The translations under genes and the position numbers were made by a program. The notes under the pieces are model-generated. The model had not been told where the DNA came from and searched no databases. It saw nothing but the letters and a program-made list of their open reading frames with translations. A stretch of DNA of 64,000 nucleotides from Piliocolobus tephrosceles (taxonomy: Eukaryota; Chordata; Mammalia; Primates; Cercopithecidae): assembly GCF_002776525.5 (NCBI RefSeq), contig NC_045437.1:133148590-133212589 (forward strand), read 5' to 3'. This document shows positions 34,232-45,449 of the stretch, one piece after another; the first letter of the stretch is position 1, and the number at the start of each line of letters is the position of its first letter.

Positions 34232-34737
34232 CCTCAGTAAGACTTCTGAATAAAACTAACTTAAAATTTAATTCCTTAAAAGCTTGATTTTCTTTGCTTT
34301 AGTTAACGGAAGTCATAGCCGTTGCCAACGAATATATCTAAGTCTGCGGATGAGTGCGCCCAGGCCTGCCTGTAACTTTGGAGGTGTGTGGTACCACCGT
34401 TCAAGTAGAGGTGAACACATCCAAGACTGTATGAATTTGAACAGAGAGCAGCAAGACACTGGATGACTGGCCCTATTCGGAAGTGATACTTCATGATGAA
34501 AAAATATATGCATCCATGCTACCTGCAAGGGAGAATGTGACAAGAGAATTCAACTTCTCTTTCTCTTCCCCAAGCATTTCTGCTGTTCAGCTCCTCCTTG
34601 TGCTATAAAACAGTCAGCACTGAACCCGGCATGGTACAGCCCTCAAACCCTCACTGCATTCACACTTGATTGCTTTTGTTCCAAGGACATAAGGTGAGAC
34701 ATGTGGAGTTTTTCCCTCTGGTCCTATCCTATCTTTT

Positions 34738-34935
34738 TTCTTCCTTGCTTTATTGAAGTATGACTGACAAATGAAAAATATATGTATTTAAGATGCACAA
34801 TGTAATGATTTGATATAGGTGTATGTCATGAAATGATACGGCAATTAAGCTAATTAATACATCGATCACCTCGCTTAGTTATATTGTGCGTGTGTGCGCG
34901 TACATGTGTGTATGTTGAGAACACTTTAAATAGTG
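34738..34935 (-). mobile_element. Old L1 3' end fragment
   Basis: TTTATTGAAGTATGACTGAC and GTATTTAAGATGCACAATG are the antisense of a typical older L1 3' end. Ends in a GT/GC-rich run at 34887-34915. Confidence 0.65.
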
Positions 34936-35697
34936 GCGTCTCTTGGTGGCCTGACTTTTTAAATCACAAGAGAGGATGTTTCGGATTGTAGTCGCCAGAA
35001 CTGAGCCCAGATCCTGAAAGACAGATGCACATATATGTTCTTTAATACATTTATTTTTGTGTTTGTTTGTGATTTGTGGAACCTCTAAATTTTACGGTCA
35101 GGGCAGGGGCTTCCTCGTCAGGTGTTAAGCGCAATATTGAGCTTATCCTGTGTTTCGAGACGGGCCTTTTCAGAGTCAGGGGAATCTCATGTTTTAGGGC
35201 AGTGGCACGAAGTGAAGGAGGCCAGGATCCACTGCAGGGACTTCCACACCCTCACTGGGCCTCAGGCTCCCCATCTGTTCTAGAAGGGGGCTGGGCCTCA
35301 ATAGGGCTGGCATCAGAGCATCTCACCAATACAGACATAAAGGGCCCCATTGAATTGCAGGCTCCTCGGCTGCTGTCCTGACAAAGCCCTTTTCTCCTCC
35401 AGCCACAATGGCCCTGTCAGGCAGGTAGCAGGGCCTGCAGCATTGTCTCCCCAGAAAAGAACAACAGGGTTCACTGTCTGTTCCAGGCTCAGTCTCGCTG
35501 GGGAGGGCGAGTGGCTTAAGAAGGGTCTAACCAGATAGGGACAGATGGGTTCTGCCCTTAGCCAGCCAGCGACTGGTGACCCAGCCACAGCTGTTTGGGT
35601 CAGTTATTCTGGCATGAGTAGGAAAACAAATTCACCAAAACCCAAGTTTTTAAAAACTTGCTTTTCCAAGTGCATGTTCAGACATTTTAGGTTATAG

Positions 35698-36213
35698 AGC
35701 CGTGCCATCCAATATGGTAGCTACCAGCTGCATGTGGCTTTTAAGAACTTGATTAGCCACTAATCTGAATCGTGATGTGCTGTAAGTAGAAAACAGGCTC
35801 GCTTAGCATTTTGGACCAGATTGTTCTTTGTGGCGGGGGCTGTCCTGTGCTCGCAGAATGTTTAGCAGCACCCCTGGCCTTTACCCTCCAGATGCCAGCA
35901 ATGCATACACCCCTGCACCCCGACGCTCACCCCAGTTTTGACAGCCCCAAACACCCCCAGACAATTGCCAAAATCACGCTGGATTGAGAACCACTCAGAA
36001 TTCAAAAACTTAGTAAGAAGAAAAAAGGAAAATCTCATTAATGATTTTTAAATATTGATTACATGTTGAAATGATAATATTTTGGATTATTGGGCTAAGT
36101 AAAAACATTATTAAATTATTTTTCTTATTCTTTTCACTCTTTATAAAGTGGCTACTAAACTATTTAAAATTACATATGTGGCTCATGTTAAGTTTCTATT
36201 GGGCAGTGCTGTT
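35698..36213 (+). mobile_element. hAT-Charlie-like DNA transposon (MER1-like), split by MER5A
   Basis: Left end GTGCCATCCAATATGGTAGC and right end CTATTGGGCAGTGCTG are imperfect inverted repeats. Internal GTGATGTGCTGTAAGTA and ATTACATGTTGAAATGATAA belong to the same element on either side of an insert at about 35800-35995. Subfamily name uncertain. Confidence 0.75.
35800..35995 (-). mobile_element. MER5A-like hAT transposon nested in a MER1-like element
   Basis: TTTGTGGCGGGGGCTGTCCT, TTTAGCAGCACCCCTGGCCT and GATTGAGAACCACTCAG are MER5A hallmarks read antisense. Confidence 0.8.
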
Positions 36214-36227
36214 AATAGAAGAAACTG

Positions 36228-36517
36228 GACAGACGTGTTGGCTCACGCCTTTAATTCCGACACTTTGGGAGGCTGAGGTGGGCAGATCATGAGGTCAGGA
36301 GTTCGAGACCAGTCTGGCCAACATAGTGAAACCCTGTCTCTACTGAAAATACAAAAAATTAGCCGGGTGTGGTGGTGTGTGCCTGTAATCCCAGTTACTT
36401 GGGAGGCTGAGGCAAGAGAATCGCATAAACTCGGGAAGCGGAGGTTACAGAGAGCCAAGATCGCACCTTTGCACCCCAGCCCAGGTGAAAGTGCAAGACT
36501 CTGTCTCAAAAAAAAAA
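36228..36517 (+). mobile_element. Alu SINE
   Basis: Plus Alu between copies of AGAAGAAACTG; tail CTCAAAAAAAAAAG. Confidence 0.93.
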
Positions 36518-36599
36518 GAAGAAACTGAGTGCCAGAGAGGGAAAGTGACCAGCGGAGGGTCACAGAGCAACAGAGAGGCAGTCAGGGCCCCAATCAGTT

Positions 36600-37250
36600 T
36601 TTCAGACTGGCACCTGTAGGGTAAATGCACCTGGTGGCAATAACTTAAGCATATGCTTACAATGACCTTGTATGACCGACACACCTGAATGTGTGTTCCA
36701 AGCTCGGGAATCCGGGAGTGGCCAACCTGGAGACTTGTTCCTTGTCTGTGAGGAACATCTGAGTCCCCAGTCTGTCCCATGGAATATGGGCTGTACAGAA
36801 GATTGAAGCCCTGACTTTTGAGGTGGATGAAGGTTGCTAGGTGGACATCATTAAGGGGAGGGTGTTAAGTGAAGATGGAATATAAACTGCATGCAGTTTG
36901 CAAGTGGTTGTGGTTTTCCTGCCAGCCCTTCACCCCTGGGTTATCTTGTCCAGCCCACTGTGGCTGGACTGTAGGTAAGGAGGATATCGTGTCCAGCCTG
37001 TCACCAGTGGACCTTTTCTGTAGGTAAGGATGATGTTGTGTCCTTATCCGTCCTAGCCTCTTGTCAGTGGGCGGGTTTTCCCGTCCAGCTCGCCACCACT
37101 GGACTTGCTTCCCCGTACGTAAGCTGCCAATCAAACCCCAACTCTCATTTGCTGGCTCTGGGTCCCTTCCTCAGCCTCGTGAACCTGGTACCTTCCCTAT
37201 CAAGGTTATAAGAGTTCAGCACAATAGCACCCCAGACCAAGTCTACGTCT
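36600..37250 (+). repeat. LTR-like repeat with internal imperfect tandem units
   Basis: GTAAATGCACCTGGTGGCAA through TATAAACTGCATGCAG to TTATAAGAGTTCAGCACAAT. Between 36945 and 37125 a roughly 50-60 base unit (GTCCAGCC...TGGAC...GTAGGTAAGGA) recurs three to four times with changes. Looks like a solo LTR with enhancer-type repeats; family not identified. Confidence 0.45.
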
Positions 37251-37259
37251 CCATATAGC

Positions 37260-37890
37260 TTCACAACGGAAAGAAAATCCAAAAATCAGTGTGTTCCGTC
37301 TTTCCAGTGTGCTACGGTCAAAGGGCACTACAGCAGGAAGAGAGAGGACAGACATTACGTCTATGGCCCACATCATGTTTAACCTTCATTTAATCTTTGC
37401 AACAACCCTGGTAAGAGACTCTGTTATTAAGCCTTTTGTCCAGATGAGGAAACTGAAGTCCTGTGAGGACTCTCAGCCTGCAAGTTGAGAAACTAAGCAT
37501 CAAACCCAAATACTCCTTTCAATACTACACATACTGCCGTGCAGTCCTAGGTCTAGTGAGACCTGGATAGGCCACCTCTTCTCCTTACATCCTACCTGGG
37601 TAAGAGGACTGCGCAAGATATAGTCTGAAGTCCTTCCCAGCCCTGCCGAGCTGGTCTTCTGGGCAGGGTGGGGAAAGACAGATGGTTATCACCTCCTTCA
37701 GGCTGATGGGGAGTCATGGAATCTGGATGGTCAGCATGCAGAGGCTGGCCCACCCCTTTTCAGGTGTGTCCCTGGGATGGCTGCTGTCCTCATAAACAGC
37801 TTTGCTGACATCAGAAATAAGGCTTGGAATGGACACATGTACTTGCTCTGCTTCTAAGAAGAGGACCATGCCCAACGATGGGGTCCACTG
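37260..37890. other. Unique intergenic stretch
   Basis: Apart from a MIR-like piece (about 37375-37480, CATTTAATCTTTGCAACAAC), I see nothing identifiable. Confidence 0.5.
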
Positions 37891-37894
37891 GCAT

Positions 37895-38130
37895 CAATAA
37901 TGATTACTAACACAACATTCTACCGAGTTCTGTGTGCTAAGCACTTAGCAGACATTACCTCATGTGCTCTTACAATTCTTTACTCTGGCACCACTTTAAA
38001 TCCCATCTTACAGACGAAGGAACTGAGGCTCAGAGAGGTGAAGTGACTTTCATAAGGTCACACACAGTGACAGAGAATTTCAAGCTGGGATTGTGCATTC
38101 CCACAGCAGTTCCCTTAACTAAGGTACTGG
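37895..38130 (-). mobile_element. MIR SINE
   Basis: GTGTGCTAAGCACTTAGCAG, CTGAGGCTCAGAGAGGTGAA and CATAAGGTCACACACAGTGA: MIR read antisense. Confidence 0.85.
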
Positions 38131-38422
38131 TTTGACGAGGCCACTGGTTTGAGGATTAGTCCCCTTCCTGATCCTCCTCTGTATGGGAAGACTAGGGCCA
38201 TCCAGACTCAACAGCGGGCAGCTATATAACCTTCTCATCAGCCCTTCTCCAGAGTCAGAGTTGAAGCAGCTCACCTAACCCAACCCTGCTGGTTTGAAAT
38301 TGTGGGGAAACTGAGATACAGAGAGGGGCAAGGTCATGTCCAACGTCACTCAGTTAATTTGTGGCAGAATCAGTACTTGACTCAAAGTCACTGGAATCCA
38401 AACCCAGCACTTTTATCTCTCT

Positions 38423-38529
38423 CTCTGCTTCCTCCTTCCTTCCTTCCTTCCTTCCTTCCTTCCTTCCTTCCTTCCTTCCTTTCTTCCTTTCTTTCTTTCT
38501 TTCCTTCTTTCCTTCTTTCCTTCTTTCCT

Positions 38530-38589
<60 letters not shown>

Positions 38590-38591
38590 TT
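38423..38591. repeat. CCTT / CTTT microsatellite
   Basis: About 40 tetranucleotide units: CCTT first (38430-38480), mixed, then pure CTTT (38528-38590), running into the T head of a minus Alu. Confidence 0.97.
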
Positions 38592-38892
38592 TTTTTTTTT
38601 TTTTTTTTTTGAGACAGGGTCTCACTCTATCACCCAGGCTGGAGTGCAGTGGCATGATCTCAGCTCACTGTAACCTCCCATCCCCAGGCTCAAGCAATTC
38701 TCTCACCTCAGCCTCCAGAGTAGTTGGGATTACAGGTGTGTGCCACCATGCCCAGCTAATTTTTATACTTTTAGTAGAGACAGGGTTACACCATGTTGGC
38801 CAGGCTGGTCTCAAATTCCTGACCTCAAGTGATCCACCTGCCTCGGCCTCCCAGAGTGCTAGGATTACAGGCGTGAGCCACTGCACTCGGCC
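38592..38892 (-). mobile_element. Alu SINE
   Basis: Minus Alu, GAGACAGGGTCTCACTCTAT to GAGCCACTGCACTCGGCC; CTTT repeats on both sides suggest the target was itself pyrimidine-rich. Confidence 0.95.
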
Positions 38893-38984
38893 TGTTTCTT
38901 TGCTTTCTTTCTTTCTAAGAAAGGACAGACTTTAGGACAAGTCATGAGTTAATAGTTTTTAGCTACTTTTTAAAGATGAGTCAA

Positions 38985-39165
38985 GGCACTGAGGTTTTCA
39001 CGGATATTATCCCATTTAATCCTCAAAACAAGCCTGGGAATTAGGGACTGCTATTATTCCCATTTTAGAGATGACAAAACTGAGGCTCAGGGAGGTTGAG
39101 AAACTTGTTTTCTATTAAATAGTGGAGCCGTAATGAAACCCAGCAGACTAATTCTAGAGCCAGTT
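38985..39165 (-). mobile_element. MIR SINE
   Basis: CCCATTTAATCCTCAAAACA, CATTTTAGAGATGACAAAAC, TGAGGCTCAGGGAGGTTGAG: MIR antisense. Confidence 0.85.
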
Positions 39166-39389
39166 TCTTCTTAGGCTGATCCAACTGCATCTGTGGAATT
39201 CTCCCATCAGAACATCTGCCTACAGATGGAAGACTGTCAAATTACTGCAGAGGGCAGGGCTCAGGCCGATGCATGTATGTGGAAGTGCAGCATTGCTTGG
39301 CCTTGATGTGGGTGTGCAGAGAGCCTAATGCACTTAAAGTATGTATAAGAACTTCAGATCTTGTCGAAAACCAGCTATAGTTAAAACAA

Positions 39390-39615
39390 TAATATTGATA
39401 TGAACTATTACTTGTTGCCCAACTTCCGTGTTGCAGGTTCTTTATGTGTATTGCCTCTGAGCCTTACAGCCACCCCATGTTAGGATACCTTCATGGTAAC
39501 TTCATAAAGTTACCCAAAGTTTACAGCTGATACAGTGAGACTGTGTGAGGTAAAGTGACTTGCTCAAGTTCCCATGGAGAAAAAGTAGTTAAGCTGGGAT
39601 TCAAGCAGGTTCTCA
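39390..39615 (-). mobile_element. MIR SINE
   Basis: TTTATGTGTATTGCCTCTGA, GATACAGTGAGACTGTG, AAAGTGACTTGCTCAAGTTC: MIR antisense, more diverged. Confidence 0.7.
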
Positions 39616-39875
39616 AAGCACCTGCCACTCTGTCTTCCTTGTTCCCTACCGTTTGCTTCCCCCTGGCAACAGTGAGGGCAGAAACCTGGTGGAGGATTGA
39701 GGAGGACTGTAGTTACGCTCATCCCCTGGGCCTGTGTGGACCCACAGCATTTGGTATACGGGAACAGGGAGGATTGGAACACAGTGAGCTTTGAGTGTGG
39801 CCAGAGGGAAGACTGATTCTAAAGTCAACTTGAACATGAACAACAAACTTAGGTTCTGTTTTCCCTTTCAGTTAA

Positions 39876-39899
39876 AAACAAACAAACAAACAAACAAAA
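39876..39899. repeat. AAAC microsatellite
   Basis: About six AAAC units directly before an Alu start. Confidence 0.9.
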
Positions 39900-39900
39900 T

Positions 39901-40196
39901 GGCCGGGCATGGTGGCTCACGCCTGTAATCCCAGCACTTTGTGAGGCCGGGGTGGGTGGATCACGAGGTCAGGAGATCAAGACCATCCTGGCTAACATGG
40001 TGAAACTCCGTCTCTACTAAAAATAGAAAAGATTAGCTGGGCCTGGGGGCAGGCACCTGTCGTCCCAGCTACTTGGGAGGCTGACGCAGGAGAATGGCAT
40101 GAACCTGGGAGGCAGAGCTTGCATTGAGTGGAGATCGCGCCATTGCACTCCAGACTGGGTGACAGAGCGAGACTCCGTCTCAAAAAAAAAAAAAAA
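39901..40196 (+). mobile_element. AluY-type SINE
   Basis: GGCCGGGCATGGTGGCTCAC start, CACGAGGTCAGGAGATCAAG is AluY-type; inserted beside AAAC-rich sequence. Confidence 0.95.
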
Positions 40197-41064
40197 CTCA
40201 AAACAAAACAAAAACAACCATCTCCGACTCTGCTATTTGACAGGCTGGTATAAAAAGAGACAGGAGATGTCAGGTCCACTCTCTATTCTGTCACTAACAC
40301 ACTGGGACCTGCAGCAGTTCCTTCCCACCTGGGCCTGTCTTCCCAATACACACAGTGGAAATGAAGATCTAGATCAGTGGTGTTTAAAACTTTTTTTTTT
40401 TTTTTTTGGTGGTGGTATGGGGGTAGACAGCAAGCCTCCTTTTCAAATAGAAAATTACATGGAAGGACAACATACAAACTTCTTTCAAGAGCAACTGCTT
40501 TCACTGACTCAGGCCCAGAACCTAGAACCTTGCCCCCCCGGCCTCCATGTTGTCTCCCTGCTGCCTCTTCCCTGTGACAGCCATGGAGGCATCCCCACGT
40601 ATGCTAGGACTTGGAAGATCCCAGGTCGACATACAACATGTGCACTGGCCATGGATGCTCCCTGTATAGAGGGGCTCATAAAGGGATGCGCATAGGCTCA
40701 GGACCTTCTCAGCTCTCCAGGCCTATTTGTCAGGGCCTTGGGTCATGGGCATGCTGTTACCAAGTGGGTCTGAACGCTTATGCATGGGTGGTAGGGTCTG
40801 CGTTCTAAGGGGAAATTCCCAGTCACTTCCGAGTGGCATGTGATATAAGGTGTGGAGAGGAAGAGAGGTTTTATTTGCAAGTTCAAATAAAATAGGCTTA
40901 GCCTCCTTCAGGGATCCTGGAGAGAAAGAGCAGGTTTGGGGTTCTGTATGGATCTCAATTCAGCCACACACAATAGCTGTGTGGCATTAGGCAAGTTACT
41001 TACCCTTTCTGGGTCTCTGCTGTATGATCTGTAAAACACGAATAATGATGAGGATAATGATAAT

Positions 41065-41290
41065 AATGAAGTGACTTCTTACTGTATACTTACTATTTGC
41101 AGATGCTAAGTAAGTGCCTCTCGTGCATTATATCTGCAAAGCCTCATGATAACCATATTAGGTAGACATTGTATTATCCATTTTGCCAAGGAGAAAACCG
41201 AAGCATAGAACAGTTTAGCGGCTTGCCCAGGTTCACACAGCAATAGCTATCAAGTAACATAGCTAAGATGCAAACTCATGTTTATCAGAC
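41065..41290 (-). mobile_element. MIR SINE
   Basis: ACTATTTGCAGATGCTAAGT, TTTAGCGGCTTGCCCAGG and ACACAGCAATAGCTA fit MIR antisense. Confidence 0.7.
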
Positions 41291-41589
41291 TCCGAAGCCT
41301 ATATTTTCAGCTGCAACATTATCCCACCTTCTTCAAATAAAGCCTGCTTCAAAGGGCTGTTTTGAGAATCATGGAAAACAATCTAAGCCATACTCACAGA
41401 GCTGGTATATAGTAGGTGCTCAGCAAATGAGTTCCCTTTCCTTATCTCCATGCTAACCAAAAGTCCCCTGCAGACTTGAAGGAGTGGATGACTGTTTATA
41501 AGTTCCTCTTTTCCTAGCAGGTGAAAATAGGCCAAAGAATTCTGTCTGATCTCAGGAAAAATGACTTTTTTCCTGCAAACAAGCTATTT

Positions 41590-41893
41590 TTATTTTAATA
41601 TTTAGGCTGGGTCTTGCTATATTGCCCAGGCTGGAGTACAGTGGGGCAGTCGTAGCTCACTACAGCCTCTAACTCCTGGGTTCAAGTGATCCTTCTGCCT
41701 CAGCCTCCCAAGTAGCTGGGACTACAGGCGAGTGCCCCTACACCTGGCTAATTTTTTTTTAAATTAATTTTTTGAAGAGACAGGGTCTTGCTATGTTGCC
41801 CAGGCTAGTGTTGAACTCCCGGGCACAAGGGATCTTCCTGTCTCAGCCTCCCAAAGTGCTGAGATTACAGGCATTAACCACTGTGCCTAGCCC
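41590..41893 (-). mobile_element. Old Alu (AluJ-like)
   Basis: GGCTGGGTCTTGCTATATTG and CACTACAGCCTCTAACTCCT mark an AluJ; ends ACTGTGCCTAGCCC. Confidence 0.93.
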
Positions 41894-42299
41894 AAACAAG
41901 CTTTTAAAATGACTGTTTACCATTCTATGTTCCATGGAATACTATTCCATATTGTTCTGTGTTCAATAAAGTTTGAGAAATGCTACGTCCTCAACCCCTC
42001 TCTTGAAGAGGCCCATTGTACATTAGCATATTAAAGGCACTGATAAATCCTGCTGCAAAGAGTTCCACCTAATTTAGCTTAACCCTGCCCCCCGCCATAA
42101 TACATATTAGCATCTTTTTCTAAAGAACCCACATGGAGGAGAAGCTGATTCTTGTCCATTTATGCACATAAGGCAATGAAGGGCCAGAAAGCTTTGGGTT
42201 TAGAGCTTAAGTTACATAGCTATCCAGTGGTAAATACTTTTGTAAATGAAGACTTATTCTCAAATCCATTGCCGAGATGCAGGGTAGAGTGGCAAGTAA

Positions 42300-42525
42300 A
42301 AGAAGGAACCTCAAGTCAGATAAACCTGAGTTTGTATCTTGCCTCCACCATTCTTTAGCCTTGTGACCTTGAGCAGTTTGCTTAACCATCCTGGGCCTCA
42401 GTCTCCTCATCAGTTACATGAGGTAATATGATACATACCTCATGATGCTAATTTGGGGAACCAGTGAGTTAATACATGAAAAGTATTTAGAACAGCACCA
42501 CGCATGAAGTTAGTTATCAGTATGC
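42300..42525 (+). mobile_element. MIR SINE
   Basis: AGTCAGATAAACCTGAGTTT, CTTGAGCAGTTTGCTTAACC, CTCAGTCTCCTCATCAGTTA: MIR plus. Confidence 0.85.
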
Positions 42526-42874
42526 CTGCTGGAGTTTTGCATAAAAGGAAGTCCACCTGAATATACATGGTACTGGAGGCCTGCTGTTTGAGAGCGCCTG
42601 CTACCTGCTGGGGCTCACAGGGCCTTGCTGGAGGGAGACTAGGCCTTGGCTTGCAGCTCTGGGGAGGCCTGTTGTCCAGTCAAAGCTCTCAGGAGGTGAG
42701 AGCTCCTATCCTCCCTCCCCCACCAGCTCCAGGGCCAGGCCTCTTGGTGCTACCAGATCAGACAGTATCCACATTTCTGTTTCTTCTCCCTGTCTCCTAA
42801 GCCCAGAGGAATCCTTGTTGGAATTGACAATTTGTGAGGCTAGATGGGTCTGCGAGAAAGAGCTGAAATAAGCA

Positions 42875-43035
42875 GTACAGCATCGTACAAGGAGTACCAG
42901 CTTTTGAGCCAGACAGTCCTGGCACCAAACCCAGGCTGTGACACTTCCCACTTGCATAATTTTGGCCAAGTCACTTAATTCCTTTGAGTCTCAGTTTCTT
43001 CATTTGTAACACGTGCATAATAATGGTACCTACTT
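42875..43035 (+). mobile_element. MIR SINE
   Basis: TTTGAGCCAGACAGTCCTGG, TGGCCAAGTCACTTAATTCC, CTCAGTTTCTTCATTTGTAA: MIR plus. Confidence 0.85.
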
Positions 43036-43039
43036 TCTA

Positions 43040-43470
43040 AGTGTGCTGTGAGGTATGAATAACAGCTAATGTTTAATACATGCTTACTACATGCCATGCG
43101 CTGTTCTAGCAGCCAGGTATAGCTAATGTCATAATAGACAAGATACCTGCTCTTGTGGAGCTCAGTTCTATTAATAGAAGCGGTAGATGTGACACAAGTA
43201 AAGAAATAAAAAAACAGATCAGAGTGTAATAATGTATATAGAGAAAATAAAATAGGGTAAGGGTGAGAGAATGAATAAAATGGTCTGGGAAGGACTCACT
43301 GAGGCCCCGATATTTAAACTGAGATCTGACTGATAAGGAGTGAACTGTATGCAGCAATCTGGGGGAATAGCCTTCCAGACAGAAGGGACAGCTAGGCCAA
43401 AGGCCCTGAGGTGGGAGTAAGCTTGGTTTGCTTGAGGGACGGAAAGAAGGTCGTTATGATGCAGAAGGGG
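43040..43470 (+). repeat. Ancient mammalian interspersed repeat
   Basis: GCGCTGTTCTAGCAGCCAGG, GGAAGGACTCACTGAGGCC and AGGCCAAAGGCCCTGAGGTG match the old repeat type also seen at 4835-5210. Confidence 0.55.
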
Positions 43471-43499
43471 AGAATAGTATAAGATAAAATTATCCAACC

Positions 43500-44335
43500 C
43501 GACTATACACTTAAACGAATGAAAACCTATGTCCACACAAAAACTTGTACCTGATTGTTGGTTCATAGCAGCATTATTCATAAGAGCCAAAAAATGGGAA
43601 CATCCCAAAAATCTATTAACTGATGAAGGAATAAACAAAATGTGGCATATCCATACCACGGCAGCCACAGAAAGCAATGAAGTACCGAGATGCACATGGG
43701 AGACAACATGTATGAGCCTTGAAAGCACTATGCTAAATGGAAGACACCAGACACAGAAGGCCACGTATATGATTTCATTTCTATGAAATCTCCAGAAAAG
43801 GAAAATCAACAAAGGCAAAAAGTAAATGAATGACCCCAGGGACTGAGGGGAGTGGAGAATGGAGAGTGACTGCTAGGGGGCACCCTTGGTTTTGGAATGA
43901 TAAAACTGTTCTGGGCTGGACGTGGTGGCTCAAGCCTGTAATCCCAGCACTTTGGGAGGCCGAGGCGGGCGGATCACGAGGTCAGGAGTTCAAGACCAGC
44001 CTGGCCAACATAGTGAAACCCCGTCTGTACTAAAAATACAAAAAATTAACCAGGCATGGTGGCAGGTGCCTGTAATCCCAGCTACTTGGGAGGCTGAGGC
44101 AGGGGAATCGCTTGAACCCGGGAGGCAGAGGTGGCAGTGAACTGAGATCACACCATTGCACTCCAGCCTGGGTGACAGTGGGATACTCCGTCTCAAAATA
44201 AAGTGAAATAAAAAAATGTTCTGGAATTAGTGGAAATTGTTGCACAACTTTGTGAAGATACTAAAAACCACTGAATTGTACACTTTAAAAGGATAAATTT
44301 CACGGTAAGTGGATTATATTTCAATCTTTAAAAAG
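43500..44335 (+). mobile_element. Old L1 3' end, split by an Alu
   Basis: ATAGCAGCATTATTCATAAG, GAAGGAATAAACAAAATGTG and, beyond the Alu at 43914-44214, AATTGTACACTTTAAAAGGA and GGATTATATTTCAATCTTTA give a typical L1M ORF2/3'UTR end in plus orientation. Confidence 0.85.
43914..44214 (+). mobile_element. AluY SINE inside L1
   Basis: GGCTGGACGTGGTGGCTCAA start (the CAAGCCT variant matches the monkey-type Alus here), CACGAGGTCAGGAG; flanks ACTGTTCTGG / ATGTTCTGG. Confidence 0.93.
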
Positions 44336-44339
44336 AATC

Positions 44340-45445
44340 GGAGGGCTAGGCAGGGGCCGGCTTAGAAGTTAAACTGGATATTGGGGGGTAGTACTACCGT
44401 TATGAATATTATGGAGGAGGATCCTAACACAGAGAGAAGATATGCAGCTTGCCGGGGACCGCACAGCTACAAATTGGCTGAGCCTGGCTTCAGAGCCCAT
44501 TTTTTTATGTAAAACATTTATGTAGCACAGGGGCTGGTATCTGTCCATATAAACTCGATATATGGGGTTAGGCTTTCAGTTTCCGGATTCCCTTCCCTTG
44601 AGGCCTCCAATCTCATGTCTGGCCTCCACTTCCTGAGATGCGCCCTACCCACCTGCCTCGTTCCAAGCAGAGAGACTAAGGACCTGGCGTTCTTTTGTCC
44701 TGCCCTCTTGGGCAAGTCTACAGCAGCGACAGCCACATCCTCCTCGGCTGCTCATTAACTCTTTGCCAACACAGTCACACTGGAAATTCTGGTTTGCGGG
44801 CCAGGCCTGGATAAGGGACCCCAGAGGAATCCAGAGCATGGATTAAGCTTTCTTCAGGCTTGTCAGGTGAGGCAGAGGATTAAGTTGCCCCTCTACTACC
44901 AAGGACCTCCGCCCAGCCAGTGCGAGGCCAAATGTCCTGATGGGCAAAGGCCTGCAGGGCTGGGAAGAGCTCCGCCCACCAGGGTGTGGACACAGCCGCC
45001 CACCTCGGGATTGGCAGCACACAAAGGCGCTGGGCCAATAAAAAGCCACACCTTTTTAAACAGATGCACTGAAGCTTAAATGGTGATAATTATCTGCATA
45101 TTGCTCCCCAAAGAAAAATGTAGCTGTTTGTTATGTAGCCAGCCCATTAAATACGTTGGTGCCTACCTATCTCAAGGCCTGCATTTCTGGAAATCCTGTT
45201 CTGACAGAGCAGTCTGACCTTCAGTCAAACCCCAACAGAACCAGGAGTAAGTGGTCTTTACTTTAGGTAAGGCCTTCATTGGTAATTTTTAACTTTTTAG
45301 GAGCTCCAAATTCCTTTAAGAATCCGACAAAAGGGGTCAACACTTGCCCAGAAAGAGGCACACACCACTTTTGCACTGAATTTCAGAAGGATACAGGTCA
45401 ATAACCCTTGACTTTTGGCCAAAGAGGGGAAAACATCCTATATTT
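44340..45445. other. Unique intergenic stretch
   Basis: Mostly non-repetitive; GC-richer between 44560 and 45050. No ORF of convincing coding character and no known RNA gene seen. Confidence 0.5.
45034..45050 (+). promoter_or_regulatory. CCAAT plus ATAAAA-type motif pair (weak)
   Basis: GGGCCAATAAAAAGCCACAC lies at the end of a moderately GC-rich unique stretch (44840-45050). The two motifs overlap, unlike a standard promoter spacing; listed only as a candidate. Confidence 0.15.
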
Positions 45446-45449
45446 TTGA

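Noticed and set aside
34284..34543. Possible small gene or pseudogene at 34.3-34.5 kb
   Set aside because: No homology recognised and no splice or promoter signals; left as unique intergenic DNA.
38302..38673. ORF rich in Phe/Leu/Ser
   Set aside because: Translation of the CCTT/CTTT microsatellite and Alu.
45034..45050. CCAAT/ATAAAA pair as a true promoter
   Set aside because: Motifs overlap and no transcript or CpG island accompanies them; kept only as a low-confidence note.
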